Assembly (NCBI GenBank): GCA_001298545.1
Contig: LJCX01000029.1
Location: 372,001-436,000, forward strand
Direction: 5' to 3'
Origin: Actinobacteria bacterium OV320
Lineage (GTDB): Bacteria; Actinomycetota; Actinomycetes; Streptomycetales; Streptomycetaceae
Length of the DNA stretch: 64,000 bases
Shown piece by piece: positions 30,255 through 39,441 of this stretch. Each line of letters starts with the position of its first letter. Positions within the stretch are counted from its first letter, which is position 1. The position numbers and the translations under genes are program-made. Below the pieces are notes generated by a model that saw nothing but the letters and a program-made list of their open reading frames with translations, was not told where the DNA came from and ran no database searches.

Positions 30255-30857
30255 CTACCGCGTCGGTGCCGGCCTGTCAGCCCGCCGGGGCGGAGTGAGC
30301 TTGTCGAGATCGAGGCTGATCTCGAAGGGCACGGGGCGCTCCAGGACGCCCCGGAAGATACCGGCGGGTGCGTAGGCGCCGGTCGGCTCGTCGAGTTCGT
30401 AGACGTGGACCACGGGGGCGCCGTCCTCGTCCTCGATGCACCAGTAGTGCGGGATTCCGGCTTCCGCGTACTTGCGGAGCTTCACGGTGCGATCGCGGTG
30501 GGCGGATTCGGGGGAGACGACCTCGATGACGAGCCGTACCTCGTCCGGAGCGAACCAGGTGCGCTCTCCGTCGTAGTCGGCCGTCGTCAACAGCAGATCC
30601 GGTTCGGGCCGGTTTCGTGCGTCCAGCTTTATGGTCATCTCGCGGCCGACCCTGACATCGGCGGGCGCCTGCTCCATAAGAGCGACGGTGAGCATGGTGA
30701 CGAGGTGGCCATGCCACCAGCGCTGGGGCGACAGCATGAAGACGAGGGCTCCGTCGATGAGCTCGGTGTGGCGGGGTGCCTCGGGGAGGCGGTCCAGGTC
30801 CTCCGCGAGCCAGCCTTCCTCGCGCGGCGGGCGCATCCAGTCGGGCAGTGCGGTCAT
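30255..30857 (-). CDS. Uma2 family (DUF820) putative endonuclease
   Basis: A 200-residue protein of the Uma2/DUF820 family with a PD-(D/E)xK-type nuclease fold. HTELIDGALVFMLSPQRWWHGHLV is the N-terminal signature; EPDLLL, VRLVIEVVSPESAHRDRTVKLRKYAEAGIPHYWCIE carry the catalytic acidic, Glu and Lys residues. Streptomycetes hold many copies of uncertain role, perhaps mobile-element linked. It is the last gene before the biosynthetic cluster and marks its left boundary. Confidence 0.88.
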   Translation of the reverse strand: MTALPDWMRPPREEGWLAEDLDRLPEAPRHTELIDGALVFMLSPQRWWHGHLVTMLTVALMEQAPADVRVGREMTIKLDARNRPEPDLLLTTADYDGERTWFAPDEVRLVIEVVSPESAHRDRTVKLRKYAEAGIPHYWCIEDEDGAPVVHVYELDEPTGAYAPAGIFRGVLERPVPFEISLDLDKLTPPRRADRPAPTR

Positions 30858-31259
30858 GGGTCAACCCTAGCGATCGCGGCCGTCACGAGGGGTGCCGTCC
30901 GGAGTGACCTCGTGCGACGGCATCCGGCCACCCTTCCGGGTTCGCGACGAAGAGGTTCTCGCCACCGCGCCGACCGTAGTGGTCCGCGATTCGCGGGACG
31001 GTCGGGACACCCGTCGGAGGCCGACGCGAGCGCCGGGCGGAAGTAGCGGAAGTAGGGGCGGTAGTCGGGGAGGAAGTGCTGGTCAGAGGTATGGGAGGGG
31101 CCTCAGGGCAGGTCGGGATCATGGGCTCGGCCGGCCTCCTCGGTGTGTCGGTCCGGGGCTCGATAGGGCAGGGATAGCCGCTTCGGTTCGGGCGGATAGC
31201 GGTGGGCGCAAGAGTGTTTCTCGTCAAGCCACCCCCCACCGGATCGTGAGGACCTGAAG
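30858..31259. other. 402-base gap at the left edge of the biosynthetic cluster
   Basis: No convincing gene is seen. The minus strand carries a stop-free stretch around 30915-30990 that reads HYGRRGGENLFVANPEGWPDA, which looks protein-like and could be a decayed gene fragment, but it has no start signal or further support. The cluster promoter presumably lies in the last 150 bases. Confidence 0.4.
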
Positions 31260-32219
31260 ATGACCGAAACCCAACTCCGCCCGGCGTCGGGGGAGGTGAC
31301 GTCACCGGATGCCGCCGTGCTCAGCGCGGTCGTGAAGCGGTTCGCCAACGCCAAGGGCGAGGAGTTCACCGCCGTGGACGGGCTGGACCTGCGGATCCGG
31401 CGCGGCGAGGTCGTGGCGTTTCTCGGACCGAACGGCGCGGGCAAGACGACCACGATCGACATGCTCCTGGGCCTCACCCGGCCCGACTCGGGGCAGGTGG
31501 AGCTGTTCGGCGAGGCGGCGCAGCAGGCGGTGCGCGCCGGCCGCGTGGCCGCGGTCCTGCAGAGCGGCGGACTGCTGCCCGACCTGACCGTCGAGGCCAC
31601 CGTACGGATGCTCGGCTCGCTGCACCCCGGCGCCGACCCGGAGACCGTGATGAGCAGGGCCGGCGTCACCAGGCTGCGGGACCGCCGGGTCTCCGAGTGC
31701 TCCGGTGGTGAGCAGCAGCGGCTGCGGTTCGCGATCGCGCTGCTGTCGAACCCGGAGTTCCTGGTGCTGGACGAGCCGACCGCCGGGATGGACGTGGCGG
31801 CCCGCCGCGAGTTCTGGGCCACCGTCCGCGAGGACGCCCGGCACGGCATGACGGTCCTGTTCGCCACGCACTACATGGAGGAGGCCGACCGGTTCGCCGA
31901 CCGGGTGGTGATGGTCGACCAGGGGCGGGTCGTCGCCGACGGGTCCGCCTCCTCGATCCGCACCCGTATCAGCGGCCGTACCGTCTCCGCGCTGATCAGC
32001 CCGCAGGACGCGGCCTCGGTGGCCGGCTCGCCGTCCGTCCGGTCGGTCGCGGTCCGCGGCGATCGCCACCACTTCGACTCCACCGACTCCGACGCCCTGC
32101 TGCGGCTGCTCGTCACCCGGACCTCCGCCACCGAGATCGAGGTCGCGCCCCGAAGCCTCGAGGAGGCCTTCATGGCCATCACGCAAGCCGGCCGCACCGG
32201 CCAGGAGGGCCCGCGATGA
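31260..32219 (+). CDS. ABC transporter ATPase (DrrA/ABC-2 type)
   Basis: A 319-residue ATPase. Walker A GPNGAGKTTTIDML, signature ECSGGEQQRLRFA and Walker B FLVLDEPTAGMD are intact, and the C-terminal 90 residues form the extra domain seen in DrrA-like drug exporters. It overlaps the permease gene by 4 bases. As the first gene of the cluster it probably exports the product or gives self-resistance. GAGGACCTGAAG precedes the ATG. Confidence 0.92.
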   Translation: MTETQLRPASGEVTSPDAAVLSAVVKRFANAKGEEFTAVDGLDLRIRRGEVVAFLGPNGAGKTTTIDMLLGLTRPDSGQVELFGEAAQQAVRAGRVAAVLQSGGLLPDLTVEATVRMLGSLHPGADPETVMSRAGVTRLRDRRVSECSGGEQQRLRFAIALLSNPEFLVLDEPTAGMDVAARREFWATVREDARHGMTVLFATHYMEEADRFADRVVMVDQGRVVADGSASSIRTRISGRTVSALISPQDAASVAGSPSVRSVAVRGDRHHFDSTDSDALLRLLVTRTSATEIEVAPRSLEEAFMAITQAGRTGQEGPR

Positions 32220-33010
32220 CCACCTCGACCGCGCCGCCCGCCCGCCCGCGCGCCTCGTCGTTCAGCGGAGTCAACCCCACCTTCGTCCGCTACGAGCTGG
32301 CCCGCCGCTTCAACCGTCAGACCACGATCTTCACCCTCCTCCTCCCGGCCGTCCTCTACCTCGCCCTGTTCCGTACCGCGCCGGCCCACGGCACGCTGCC
32401 GCACGGCAACTTCGCCGCCTGGATGATGATCGGCCTCGCCGTGTACGGGGCCGCGATGGCCGCCACCAGTTCCGCGGCCACCATCTCGGTCGAGAAGTCG
32501 GCCGGCTGGATGCGCACGATCGCGCTGAGCCCGCTCGCCCCGCCCGGATACCTGCTGGTCAAGGTCCTGTGCTCGGTGGTGATGGCCGCCGTGCCGGTGG
32601 CCATCGTCGGAGTGCTGGGCTTCGTCACGGGTGCGCACGCCGACGCCGAGGTGTGGGTGACGTCCCTGGTCGTCGCCTGGCTCGGGGCCGCGGTCTTCGC
32701 GGCGCTCGGCATCTCGCTGGGCCTGGCCCTCAAGCCCGACGTCGTGATGCACATGCCGGGGCTGACGATGACCGCGCTGGCCTTCCTGGGCAACCTGTTC
32801 ATCCCGCTGAGCGGCACCATGCTCGAGATCTCGCGGTACACGCCGATGTACGGCGTCTCCACCCTCGCCCGCTACGCCCTCACCGACGGCTACAGCTTCA
32901 GCGGCGAGCACTCCAGCCTGGCGGGCGCCGTCTTCAACATCGTCGCCTGGTTCGCCGGGTTCGGCTTCATGGCCGTCCGCCGGTTCGCGAAGAGCACCGG
33001 TCGCCAGTAG
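32216..33010 (+). CDS. ABC-2 type transporter permease
   Basis: A 264-residue permease with about six membrane helices (starting near residues 38, 66, 110, 143, 175 and 232). It has the DrrB/ABC-2 layout and the MTALAFLGNLFIPLSGTMLEISRYTPMYGVSTLARYAL segment before the last helix. It pairs with the ATPase immediately upstream. The stop codon (33008-33010) sits across the first and second units of a 16-bp tandem repeat. Confidence 0.9.
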   Translation: MTTSTAPPARPRASSFSGVNPTFVRYELARRFNRQTTIFTLLLPAVLYLALFRTAPAHGTLPHGNFAAWMMIGLAVYGAAMAATSSAATISVEKSAGWMRTIALSPLAPPGYLLVKVLCSVVMAAVPVAIVGVLGFVTGAHADAEVWVTSLVVAWLGAAVFAALGISLGLALKPDVVMHMPGLTMTALAFLGNLFIPLSGTMLEISRYTPMYGVSTLARYALTDGYSFSGEHSSLAGAVFNIVAWFAGFGFMAVRRFAKSTGRQ

Positions 33011-33056
33011 CACCGGTCGCCGGTAGCACCGATCGCCAGTAGCACCGGTCGCCGGT
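32993..33056. repeat. Four 16-bp tandem repeats over the permease stop codon
   Basis: Units at 32993-33008, 33009-33024, 33025-33040 and 33041-33056 follow AGCACCGGTCGCCRGT with single changes. The permease stop straddles the first junction. The following 150 bases are C-rich with CCTCACC motifs and hold no gene. Confidence 0.9.
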
Positions 33057-33219
33057 AGTTCGCCCCACCCGGCGCCATTCCGCCTCACCTCTCTTCACCT
33101 CGCCCCGCCCCGCCCCACCTCACCCCACGTCACCCACCTCACCGCATCCCATCCGCATCCCACCGCCTGCCGGCCCGAGCGCCGTGCGACGGGCTCAACA
33201 CGAAAGGGGGATAGAACAC

Positions 33220-34158
33220 ATGTTCGCAATCATGGCGCCGGGTCAGGGCTCCCAGACCCCTGGCATGATGGCCGGCTGGCTGCGCGACCCGGTCCACGCC
33301 GAGCGCGTACGGGCCTGGTCCGAGGCCGCGGACTGCGATCTCGTCCACTTGGGCACCCGGGCCTCGGCCGCGGAGATCGCCCGCACCGAGAACACCCAGC
33401 CGCTGCTGGTCGCCCAGGGCCTGCTGGCCCACGAGGCGCTGGCGGCGGCGGGCACCGCGGTCACGGCCGGCCACTCGGTCGGCGAGCTCACCGCCGCCGC
33501 CCACGCCGGAGTCCTCACACCCGCCGACGCGGTGCGGCTGGCCGCGGTCCGTGGCCGGGCGATGGCCGCGGCCTGCGCCGAGGCACCCACCTCGATGGCG
33601 GCCGTGGTCGGCGGCGATGAGGCCCTGGTGCTGGAGCGGATCGCGGAACTCGGCCTGTACGCGGCCACGTTCAACGGTCCCGGCCAGATCGTCGCCGCCG
33701 GGCTCGCAGAGGACCTCCAGCGGCTGGCGGCGGCGCCCCCGCACGGGTCGACCGTCAAACCCCTGCCGGTCGCGGGCGCCTTCCACACCCCGTACATGGA
33801 GTCCGCGCGGCAGGCCTTCGCCGCCGCGGCCGCCGCCACCGACTTCGCGGCCCCCCGCGGGGCCCTGCTCTCCAACGCCGACGGCGAGGTGGTCGCCGAC
33901 CCCGAGGGGGTCCGCCGGCGGCTCGTCGAGCAGGTGGTCCGGCCGGTGCGCTGGGACCTGTGCCTGGACACCCTCGCCCGCCTGGCACCCGGGCTGACGG
34001 TGTCGCTGCCGCCCGCCCGCACCCTCGCCAACATCCTCAAGCGCCGCCACCCCGAACTCGACGTCCTCCCGGTCAACACGGCCCGCGACATCGGCAAGGC
34101 CCTCGTGCGCATCGGCGAGAGCACCCGTAAGGAGGAACCCGCCCATGCCGGTGTCTGA
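33220..34158 (+). CDS. Malonyl-CoA:ACP transacylase (FabD-like)
   Basis: A 312-residue acyltransferase. The N-terminal APGQGSQTPGM, nucleophile Ser86 in GHSVGE, the carboxylate-binding Arg in VRGRAMAAAC and His189 in GAFHTPYM are all present, pointing to malonyl transfer to a carrier protein. It is a cluster-dedicated copy that can load malonyl units onto the ACPs here for the KS-CLF. It starts at the ATG at 33220 after AAAGGGGG and overlaps the AMP-ligase gene by 14 bases. Confidence 0.9.
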   Translation: MFAIMAPGQGSQTPGMMAGWLRDPVHAERVRAWSEAADCDLVHLGTRASAAEIARTENTQPLLVAQGLLAHEALAAAGTAVTAGHSVGELTAAAHAGVLTPADAVRLAAVRGRAMAAACAEAPTSMAAVVGGDEALVLERIAELGLYAATFNGPGQIVAAGLAEDLQRLAAAPPHGSTVKPLPVAGAFHTPYMESARQAFAAAAAATDFAAPRGALLSNADGEVVADPEGVRRRLVEQVVRPVRWDLCLDTLARLAPGLTVSLPPARTLANILKRRHPELDVLPVNTARDIGKALVRIGESTRKEEPAHAGV

Positions 34159-35674
34159 CCTCTTCGAGCGCGCCCGCGCCGAGCGCCCCGACCACCCCGC
34201 GGTCGTCGACGGCGACGGCACCCTGACCTACGCCGAGCTCGGCGCGGACGTCGACCGCGCGGCCGGCTGGCTGCGGGCCCAGGGCGTCGCCCCCGGGCAG
34301 CGGGTCGTCCACGCCGGTGGCAACGACCGCACCTTCCTCGCCCTCTTCCACGCCACCCTCCGGATCGGCGCCGTCTTCGTCCCCGTCCACCCCGACCTGA
34401 CCGACCTCCAGGTCGCCGGCATCGTCGAGGACTGCTCGGCCGCCCTGGCGATCTGCCCGCCCGGCGCGGGGGAGCGGGCCGGCCGGACCGTCCCGGTCCG
34501 GCAGGCCCGGCGGGAGATCCGGGACGCCGCCGCCGACGGCTTCGCCGCCCCGATCCCGGACGACGGCGTCGCGATGCTGATCTACACCTCGGGCACCACC
34601 GGGCGCCCGAAGGGCGTCGTCTGCCCGCACCGGCAGATGATCGCGGCCGTCGAGGCCGTGGGCACCTGCCTCGGCTACACCGCGGACGACGTGGTGCTGT
34701 GCCGGCTCCCGCTCTCCTTCGACTACGGCCTCTACCAGGCCCTGCTCTGCGCCCGTACCGGCGGCACGCTCGTCCTTGCCGAACGCGGCCGCGACCGGGG
34801 CCTGTTGCGGACGATCGAGCAGCACGGCGTGACCGTCGTCCCGCTCGTGCCCTCGCTGGCCCAGATCCTGGCCCTGCTCCAGAGCAGGCTCCGGCGGCCC
34901 ACCGGGGTGCGGCTGTTCACCAACACGGGTGCCCGACCGGGCCGCGCCGTCATGGCCGAACTCCTCGAGGTCTTCCCGGGGTCGGCGTTCGCCTCGATGT
35001 ACGGCATGACCGAGTGCAAGCGCATCTCGATCCTCGACCCCGCCGAGTACGCCACCCACCCCGACTCCGTCGGGCGGCCCATCCCCGGCGACCGGGTCCG
35101 GATCGTCGACGGCGACCGGCGCGAGCTCGGCCCCCGTGAGGTCGGCGAGATCGTCGTGGCCGGCGCCACCGTGATGGGCGGCTACTGGGGCATCCCGCTG
35201 GAGGCGCAGAACCGCTACGTCCGCGGCGCCGACGGCGCGCTGGAGCTCCACACCGGCGACCAGGGCTACCTCGACGAGGACGGCCGGCTCTACTTCGTCG
35301 GCCGCGACGACGACATGATCAAGCGGCGCGGGATCCGCCTCGGGCTGACCGAGATCGAGGACGCCGCCGAGCGGATCCCCGGCGTGATCGCGGCGGTGGC
35401 GCTCCGGCCCGAGACCGAGGACGCCCCCCTGCTCCTGGCCGTGCAGACCTCCCTCACACCCGAGGAGATCCGCGACCGGCTGCGGCTGCGCCTCGACCGG
35501 GCCCGGCTGCCCGACCGGATCGTCCCCCTCGACGCCGTACCGCTGACCGCGAACGGCAAACCGGACCGCAAGGCCGCCGAGCTGCTGGTCCGGGCCGACG
35601 ACCCCCGCCCCATCGGACAGACGACACGACAGCCCACACAGACGAGGACCACCCATGAACCAGTCGCAGTTTGA
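34145..35674 (+). CDS. AMP-dependent acyl or aminoacyl ligase
   Basis: A 509-residue adenylate-forming enzyme. The A3 motif YTSGTTGRPKG, A5 YGMTEC, A7 TGDQGYLDEDGRLYFVGR, A8 DDMIKRRGIRLGLTEIED and the A10 lysine (Lys472 in NGKPDRK) are present. It is stand-alone, with a carrier gene overlapping its 3' end by 20 bases, so it probably loads that carrier protein. Substrate residues cannot be read reliably by eye. It may activate an amino acid, a short acid, or the polyketide starter. A8 lacks the usual Pro-Gly before Glu-Ile-Glu (Gly-Leu-Thr instead). Confidence 0.88.
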   Translation: MPVSDLFERARAERPDHPAVVDGDGTLTYAELGADVDRAAGWLRAQGVAPGQRVVHAGGNDRTFLALFHATLRIGAVFVPVHPDLTDLQVAGIVEDCSAALAICPPGAGERAGRTVPVRQARREIRDAAADGFAAPIPDDGVAMLIYTSGTTGRPKGVVCPHRQMIAAVEAVGTCLGYTADDVVLCRLPLSFDYGLYQALLCARTGGTLVLAERGRDRGLLRTIEQHGVTVVPLVPSLAQILALLQSRLRRPTGVRLFTNTGARPGRAVMAELLEVFPGSAFASMYGMTECKRISILDPAEYATHPDSVGRPIPGDRVRIVDGDRRELGPREVGEIVVAGATVMGGYWGIPLEAQNRYVRGADGALELHTGDQGYLDEDGRLYFVGRDDDMIKRRGIRLGLTEIEDAAERIPGVIAAVALRPETEDAPLLLAVQTSLTPEEIRDRLRLRLDRARLPDRIVPLDAVPLTANGKPDRKAAELLVRADDPRPIGQTTRQPTQTRTTHEPVAV

Positions 35675-35909
35675 CCAGCTCGTCGAGGAGATCTGCGCCG
35701 TCACGGTCACCGACCCGCAGACCCCGCTCGTGGACCTCGGCGTGGACTCGCTCCAGACCATCGCCCTGGTGATGGCCGTCGAGGAGCAGTACGGCATCGA
35801 GATCGACCCCGAGGCGCTCGCCGACCCGGCGCTCACCTCCTCGGCCGGCCTGCTGGCTTGCGTGCAGGACCAGTTGGCCGCCGCCCTGCCGGCCAGAACC
35901 GGGAGCTGA
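35655..35909 (+). CDS. Acyl/peptidyl carrier protein 1
   Basis: An 84-residue acidic carrier protein. The phosphopantetheine attachment site is Ser32 in LGVDSLQTIALV; helix I (QFDQLVEEICAV) and helix III (GIEIDPEALAD) flank it. Overlap with the ligase gene strongly suggests it is that enzyme's partner. It differs clearly from the second ACP at 42351, so the cluster has two dedicated acyl channels. Confidence 0.9.
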   Translation: MNQSQFDQLVEEICAVTVTDPQTPLVDLGVDSLQTIALVMAVEEQYGIEIDPEALADPALTSSAGLLACVQDQLAAALPARTGS

Positions 35910-35914
35910 CCGCC

Positions 35915-37105
35915 ATGTGGACCGACACACGACCCGCGGTGGAGATGCCGCGACTGTTCGAGCGGGGCGGGGACCTGATCTCCTTCGCCGGGGGCCTGCC
36001 CGACCTGGACGTCCTGCCGCTGGACGTCCTCTCCGCCCAGCTCTCCCGGCTCCTGCGGCTCGGCGGGAAACTCGCCCTGCAGTACACGACCCCGCATGTC
36101 GCGGGGGCCTTGGTACCGGCGATCACCGACCTGATGGCCCGTGAGGGCGGGCGCACCACCGCCGAGAACCTGGTCCCGACCGGCGGCTCCCAGATGGGGC
36201 TGATGGCGGTGGCCCTGGGCCTCGCCGCCCCGGGGGAGACGGTCCTGTGCCAGACCCCCGCCTACCCGGGCGCCGCGGCCGCCTTCCGCACCGCCGGACT
36301 GCACCCGCACGCGGTGCCCGAGGACGCCGAGGGGCTCGACCCCGAGGGACTGCGCGAGACGGTGCGGCGACTGCGCGCCGACGGCCGCACCGCCCGCCTC
36401 CTGTACTGCAACCCGACCTTCCAGAACCCGACCGGCGCGACCCTCTCCGTCGCCCGCCGGCAGGAACTGCTCACCGTGGCCCGGGAGCTGGACCTGCTGA
36501 TCGTCGAGGACAACCCCTACGGCCTGCTCGGCTTCGACGGGCGGACCACCGACACCCTCCAGGGCCTCGACCCCGACCGGGTGATCTATCTCGGCACCTT
36601 CTCCAAGGTGTTCGCGCCCGGACTGCGCTGCGGCTGGATCGCGGCGCCGGCGGAACTCGCGAGCACCCTGCGCCGTACGACCGAGATCATGGCGCTGTCC
36701 CCGTCGGCGCTCGCCCAGGCGGCGCTCGCCGCGTTCCACACCCGGTCCGGCTGGACCGACCTCGTCGACGCCTACCGGGCGAGCTACCGGGAGCGCTCGA
36801 CGCTGATGGCCGACGCGCTGGACGCCGGACTCGGCACCGACGGGCCCTGGTCGTGGCAGCGGCCGGACGGCGGCTTCTACATCTGGCTGCGGCACCGCGA
36901 CGGCGTCGACACGAACACCTTCGCCGACGCGGCGGCCGCGCACGGGGTCTCCTTCGTGCCCGGCTCCCACTTCGGCATCGGCGGGGGGAACGCCGACGCG
37001 CTCCGGCTGTGCTTCAGCAACGTGCCGAAGAAGCGGATCGCCGAGGGCATCTCCCGGCTGGCGGCCGCGCTCGGCCGACGGGCGGCGGAAGGGGCGGCGG
37101 CATGA
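35915..37105 (+). CDS. PLP-dependent aminotransferase, fold type I
   Basis: A 396-residue enzyme similar to the LysN/KAT II/2-aminoadipate subgroup. FAGGLPDLDVLP at the N-terminus, NPTFQNPTGAT, IVEDNPYGLLGF and Lys231 in GTFSKVFAPGLRCGW (Schiff-base lysine) are present, with FSNVPKKRIAEGI near the end. It could make an amino acid precursor from a 2-oxo acid or aminate a pathway intermediate. It starts at an ATG at 35915 after GGGAG and overlaps the LanB-like gene by 4 bases, which implies a shared substrate stage. Confidence 0.88.
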   Translation: MWTDTRPAVEMPRLFERGGDLISFAGGLPDLDVLPLDVLSAQLSRLLRLGGKLALQYTTPHVAGALVPAITDLMAREGGRTTAENLVPTGGSQMGLMAVALGLAAPGETVLCQTPAYPGAAAAFRTAGLHPHAVPEDAEGLDPEGLRETVRRLRADGRTARLLYCNPTFQNPTGATLSVARRQELLTVARELDLLIVEDNPYGLLGFDGRTTDTLQGLDPDRVIYLGTFSKVFAPGLRCGWIAAPAELASTLRRTTEIMALSPSALAQAALAAFHTRSGWTDLVDAYRASYRERSTLMADALDAGLGTDGPWSWQRPDGGFYIWLRHRDGVDTNTFADAAAAHGVSFVPGSHFGIGGGNADALRLCFSNVPKKRIAEGISRLAAALGRRAAEGAAA

Positions 37106-39441
37106 CCGGCACGCTCGAAGCGACCCGCACGCTCGACTGGACGGCCTTCGGACCGTCGTACCGGCTGGGCGACAGCGCGTGGCGGGTGTGGGGCGTCGGA
37201 CTGCTCCGCAGTGCGGGGTTCCCGGTCTCCGGCCTCGGCCTGATCGGCGGACCGCGTGCCGCCCACGCGGCGCGGCTGCTGGAGACCGGCGGCGGGACGG
37301 ACGGCGGGACGGACGGCCAGGAGGCCTTCAGCGCCGCCTACCGCGCCGACACCGACGCCGAGGCCGGGCGGCTGGCCCGGCTCGCCACCGACGACAAGGT
37401 GCGCACCGCCATCGCCTGGCAGAACCGCACCGTCTACCAGATCCTCGACTCCCTCGCCGCGCGCAAGGGCAAGGAGTCCAAGCGCCGGCAGCGGGAACGC
37501 ACCCTCGCCATGTACTGGCTTCGGTACTGCGCCAAGGCCGACACCATCGGCTTCTTCGGCCCCGGGGCGTGGATCTCCGTCGGGCAGGGGCAGCGCGCCG
37601 TCGATCTCGAGGTCGGCCCCTCGCTCACCTCGCGCAGCCGTACCTTCCTCGAACGCTGGACGGTGGCCGCGCTGGCCGACTGGATGGCCGGGCAGCCGGG
37701 CGCCCGCTGGTGGTTCCCGCCGATGCTGCGGCCCGACGTGCACCTCGACGGCGACCGGCTCGTCCTCCAGGGCGGCCGTACGGTGCGGCTGCGCGAGGAC
37801 GACGTCCGGGTGCTGCGCCTGGTGGACGGCGACCGCGGCGGCGAGGCCGTCGCCGAGGCGACCGGCTGGGATCCGGCGACGGCGCGGGAGCGGGTGGAGA
37901 AGGTCCTGACCCGGCTGCTGCGGCAGCGGGTACTGACCTGGGACGCCAACATCCCCGTCGACGTCCGTGCGGAGGAGGTGCTGCGCCGGCGGGTGGCCGG
38001 CATCGGCGACCCGGAGCTGTTCGTCCGCTTCGACGCGGTCCTCACCGGACTCGACCGGCTGCGCGACGGCATCGACCGCGCGTCGAGCGCCGAGGAGCTC
38101 GTGGCGGCGCTCGACCGGCTCGACGAGTTCTTCGTCCGGACGACGGGACAGTCCGCCTCCCGCGACGAGGGCAAGGCGTATGCCGGCCGCACGCTCTGCT
38201 ACCAGGACTCCCTCCGGGACTGCCGGATGGACCTGGGGCGGGACTTCCTGGACGGGATCGCCCGTCCGCTGGCCCTGGTCGCGGACGCGGCGGACTGGTT
38301 CGGCAACCGGCTCGCCGAACTGGTGGAGGCGGAGGTCGCCGGGTTCGTCCGGAAGGCCGCGGCCCGCCGCCGCGGGGACGTCACCCTCGCCGACGTGTGG
38401 ACGCAGGTGCTCGGGCTGTTCTGGGGCGACCACGCCACCCCGGTGCGGACCGCGACCCGTGAACTCGCCGAGAAGTGGCGCGAGGTGCTGCACCTCGCCG
38501 AGGAACAGCGGGCCCCGGTACGCCTGTCGGTGTCCGAGATCGAGGAGCGGGCCCGCGAGGTCTTCGCGACCGGTCCGGTGCGCTCACCCCATCTCGCCGT
38601 GCACAGCCCCGACCTGCAGGTGGTGGCCCGGTCCGTCGACGCCTTCAACGCCGGCGACTACACCACCGTCCTCGGTGAACTGCACGCCTGCCTGGCCACA
38701 CTGGACCTGCCGTTCCTCGACTGGACCACCGACGCCGGCTCCCTGCGGGACAAGGTGAACGCGGCGATCGGCGCCCGGCGCCTGGTGCCGCTGCTGCCGG
38801 TCGAGTGGAAGCGCAACAGCGGCCGCATGGTGCCCGCCCCGATCGGCGCCGGCGACCGGCTGATCGGCTTCACCCGGGCCCCGTACGACGACCGCGCCCG
38901 CGTCGACCCCGCGGTTTGCGTCGGCCTGACGGAGCAGGACGGCACGGTCACCGCGACCACCCCCGACGGGGGTGTCTGGAGCATCGCCGAGCTGCTCGCG
39001 GTGCCCGTCGCGATCATCGCCGCGGACGCCTTCAAGATCGGCCTGGACCGGCCGCACGCCCCGCGCGTGAGCCTCGACGACCTGGTCCTGTTCCGGGAGA
39101 CCTGGCGACTGCCGGCCGCCGGAACGGCACTGCCCGACAAGGCCGAGCGGGAGCGCGACTATCTCGCCGTCCGCCGCTGGGTGGCCGAACACGCCCTGCC
39201 CGACCTGCTCTTCGTCAAGTTCCCCGAGGAGACCAAGCCGTCCCTCGTCGACTTCACCAGCCCGACGCTGGTGCTGTCCTTCGCCAACCTCGTCCGGGCC
39301 GCGCGCCGGCTCGACCCCGACGCCGTCATCACCCTCAGCGAGCCGCTGCCGGCTCCGGAGGACTCCTGGCTGCCGGACGCCGACGGCGAGCGCTTCGTCA
39401 GCGAACTGCGGCTCCAGATCAGCAGAAAGGTGCCGGAATGA
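37102..39441 (+). CDS. LanB-like protein (lantibiotic dehydratase N-terminal family), no elimination domain
   Basis: A 779-residue protein. The family is recognised from DSAWRVWGVGLLRSAGFP near the N-terminus, CAKADTIGFFGPGAW (Cys143 to Trp157), RQRVLTWDANIPVD, and the C-terminal LPDLLFVKFPEETKPSLVDFTSPTLVLSFANLVR, which match the glutamylation (aminoacyl-tRNA-using) module of split LanB enzymes such as TbtB. The SpaB_C elimination domain is absent and no such gene is nearby, nor any precursor peptide with Ser/Thr/Cys-rich core. It sits between an aminotransferase and diaminopropionate enzymes, co-translated with both. I infer transfer of an amino acid from tRNA onto a carrier-bound or small substrate. 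No function is proven. Confidence 0.8.
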   Translation: MTGTLEATRTLDWTAFGPSYRLGDSAWRVWGVGLLRSAGFPVSGLGLIGGPRAAHAARLLETGGGTDGGTDGQEAFSAAYRADTDAEAGRLARLATDDKVRTAIAWQNRTVYQILDSLAARKGKESKRRQRERTLAMYWLRYCAKADTIGFFGPGAWISVGQGQRAVDLEVGPSLTSRSRTFLERWTVAALADWMAGQPGARWWFPPMLRPDVHLDGDRLVLQGGRTVRLREDDVRVLRLVDGDRGGEAVAEATGWDPATARERVEKVLTRLLRQRVLTWDANIPVDVRAEEVLRRRVAGIGDPELFVRFDAVLTGLDRLRDGIDRASSAEELVAALDRLDEFFVRTTGQSASRDEGKAYAGRTLCYQDSLRDCRMDLGRDFLDGIARPLALVADAADWFGNRLAELVEAEVAGFVRKAAARRRGDVTLADVWTQVLGLFWGDHATPVRTATRELAEKWREVLHLAEEQRAPVRLSVSEIEERAREVFATGPVRSPHLAVHSPDLQVVARSVDAFNAGDYTTVLGELHACLATLDLPFLDWTTDAGSLRDKVNAAIGARRLVPLLPVEWKRNSGRMVPAPIGAGDRLIGFTRAPYDDRARVDPAVCVGLTEQDGTVTATTPDGGVWSIAELLAVPVAIIAADAFKIGLDRPHAPRVSLDDLVLFRETWRLPAAGTALPDKAERERDYLAVRRWVAEHALPDLLFVKFPEETKPSLVDFTSPTLVLSFANLVRAARRLDPDAVITLSEPLPAPEDSWLPDADGERFVSELRLQISRKVPE

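Noticed and set aside
30883..31305. A minus-strand gene at the left cluster edge
   Set aside because: Only a short stretch looks protein-like; there is no ribosome binding site and the rest is Pro/Ser/Thr-rich. At most it is a gene remnant.
34073..36970. A 965-codon open frame on the minus strand
   Set aside because: It is antisense to the AMP-ligase, ACP and aminotransferase genes, all of which have clear motifs.
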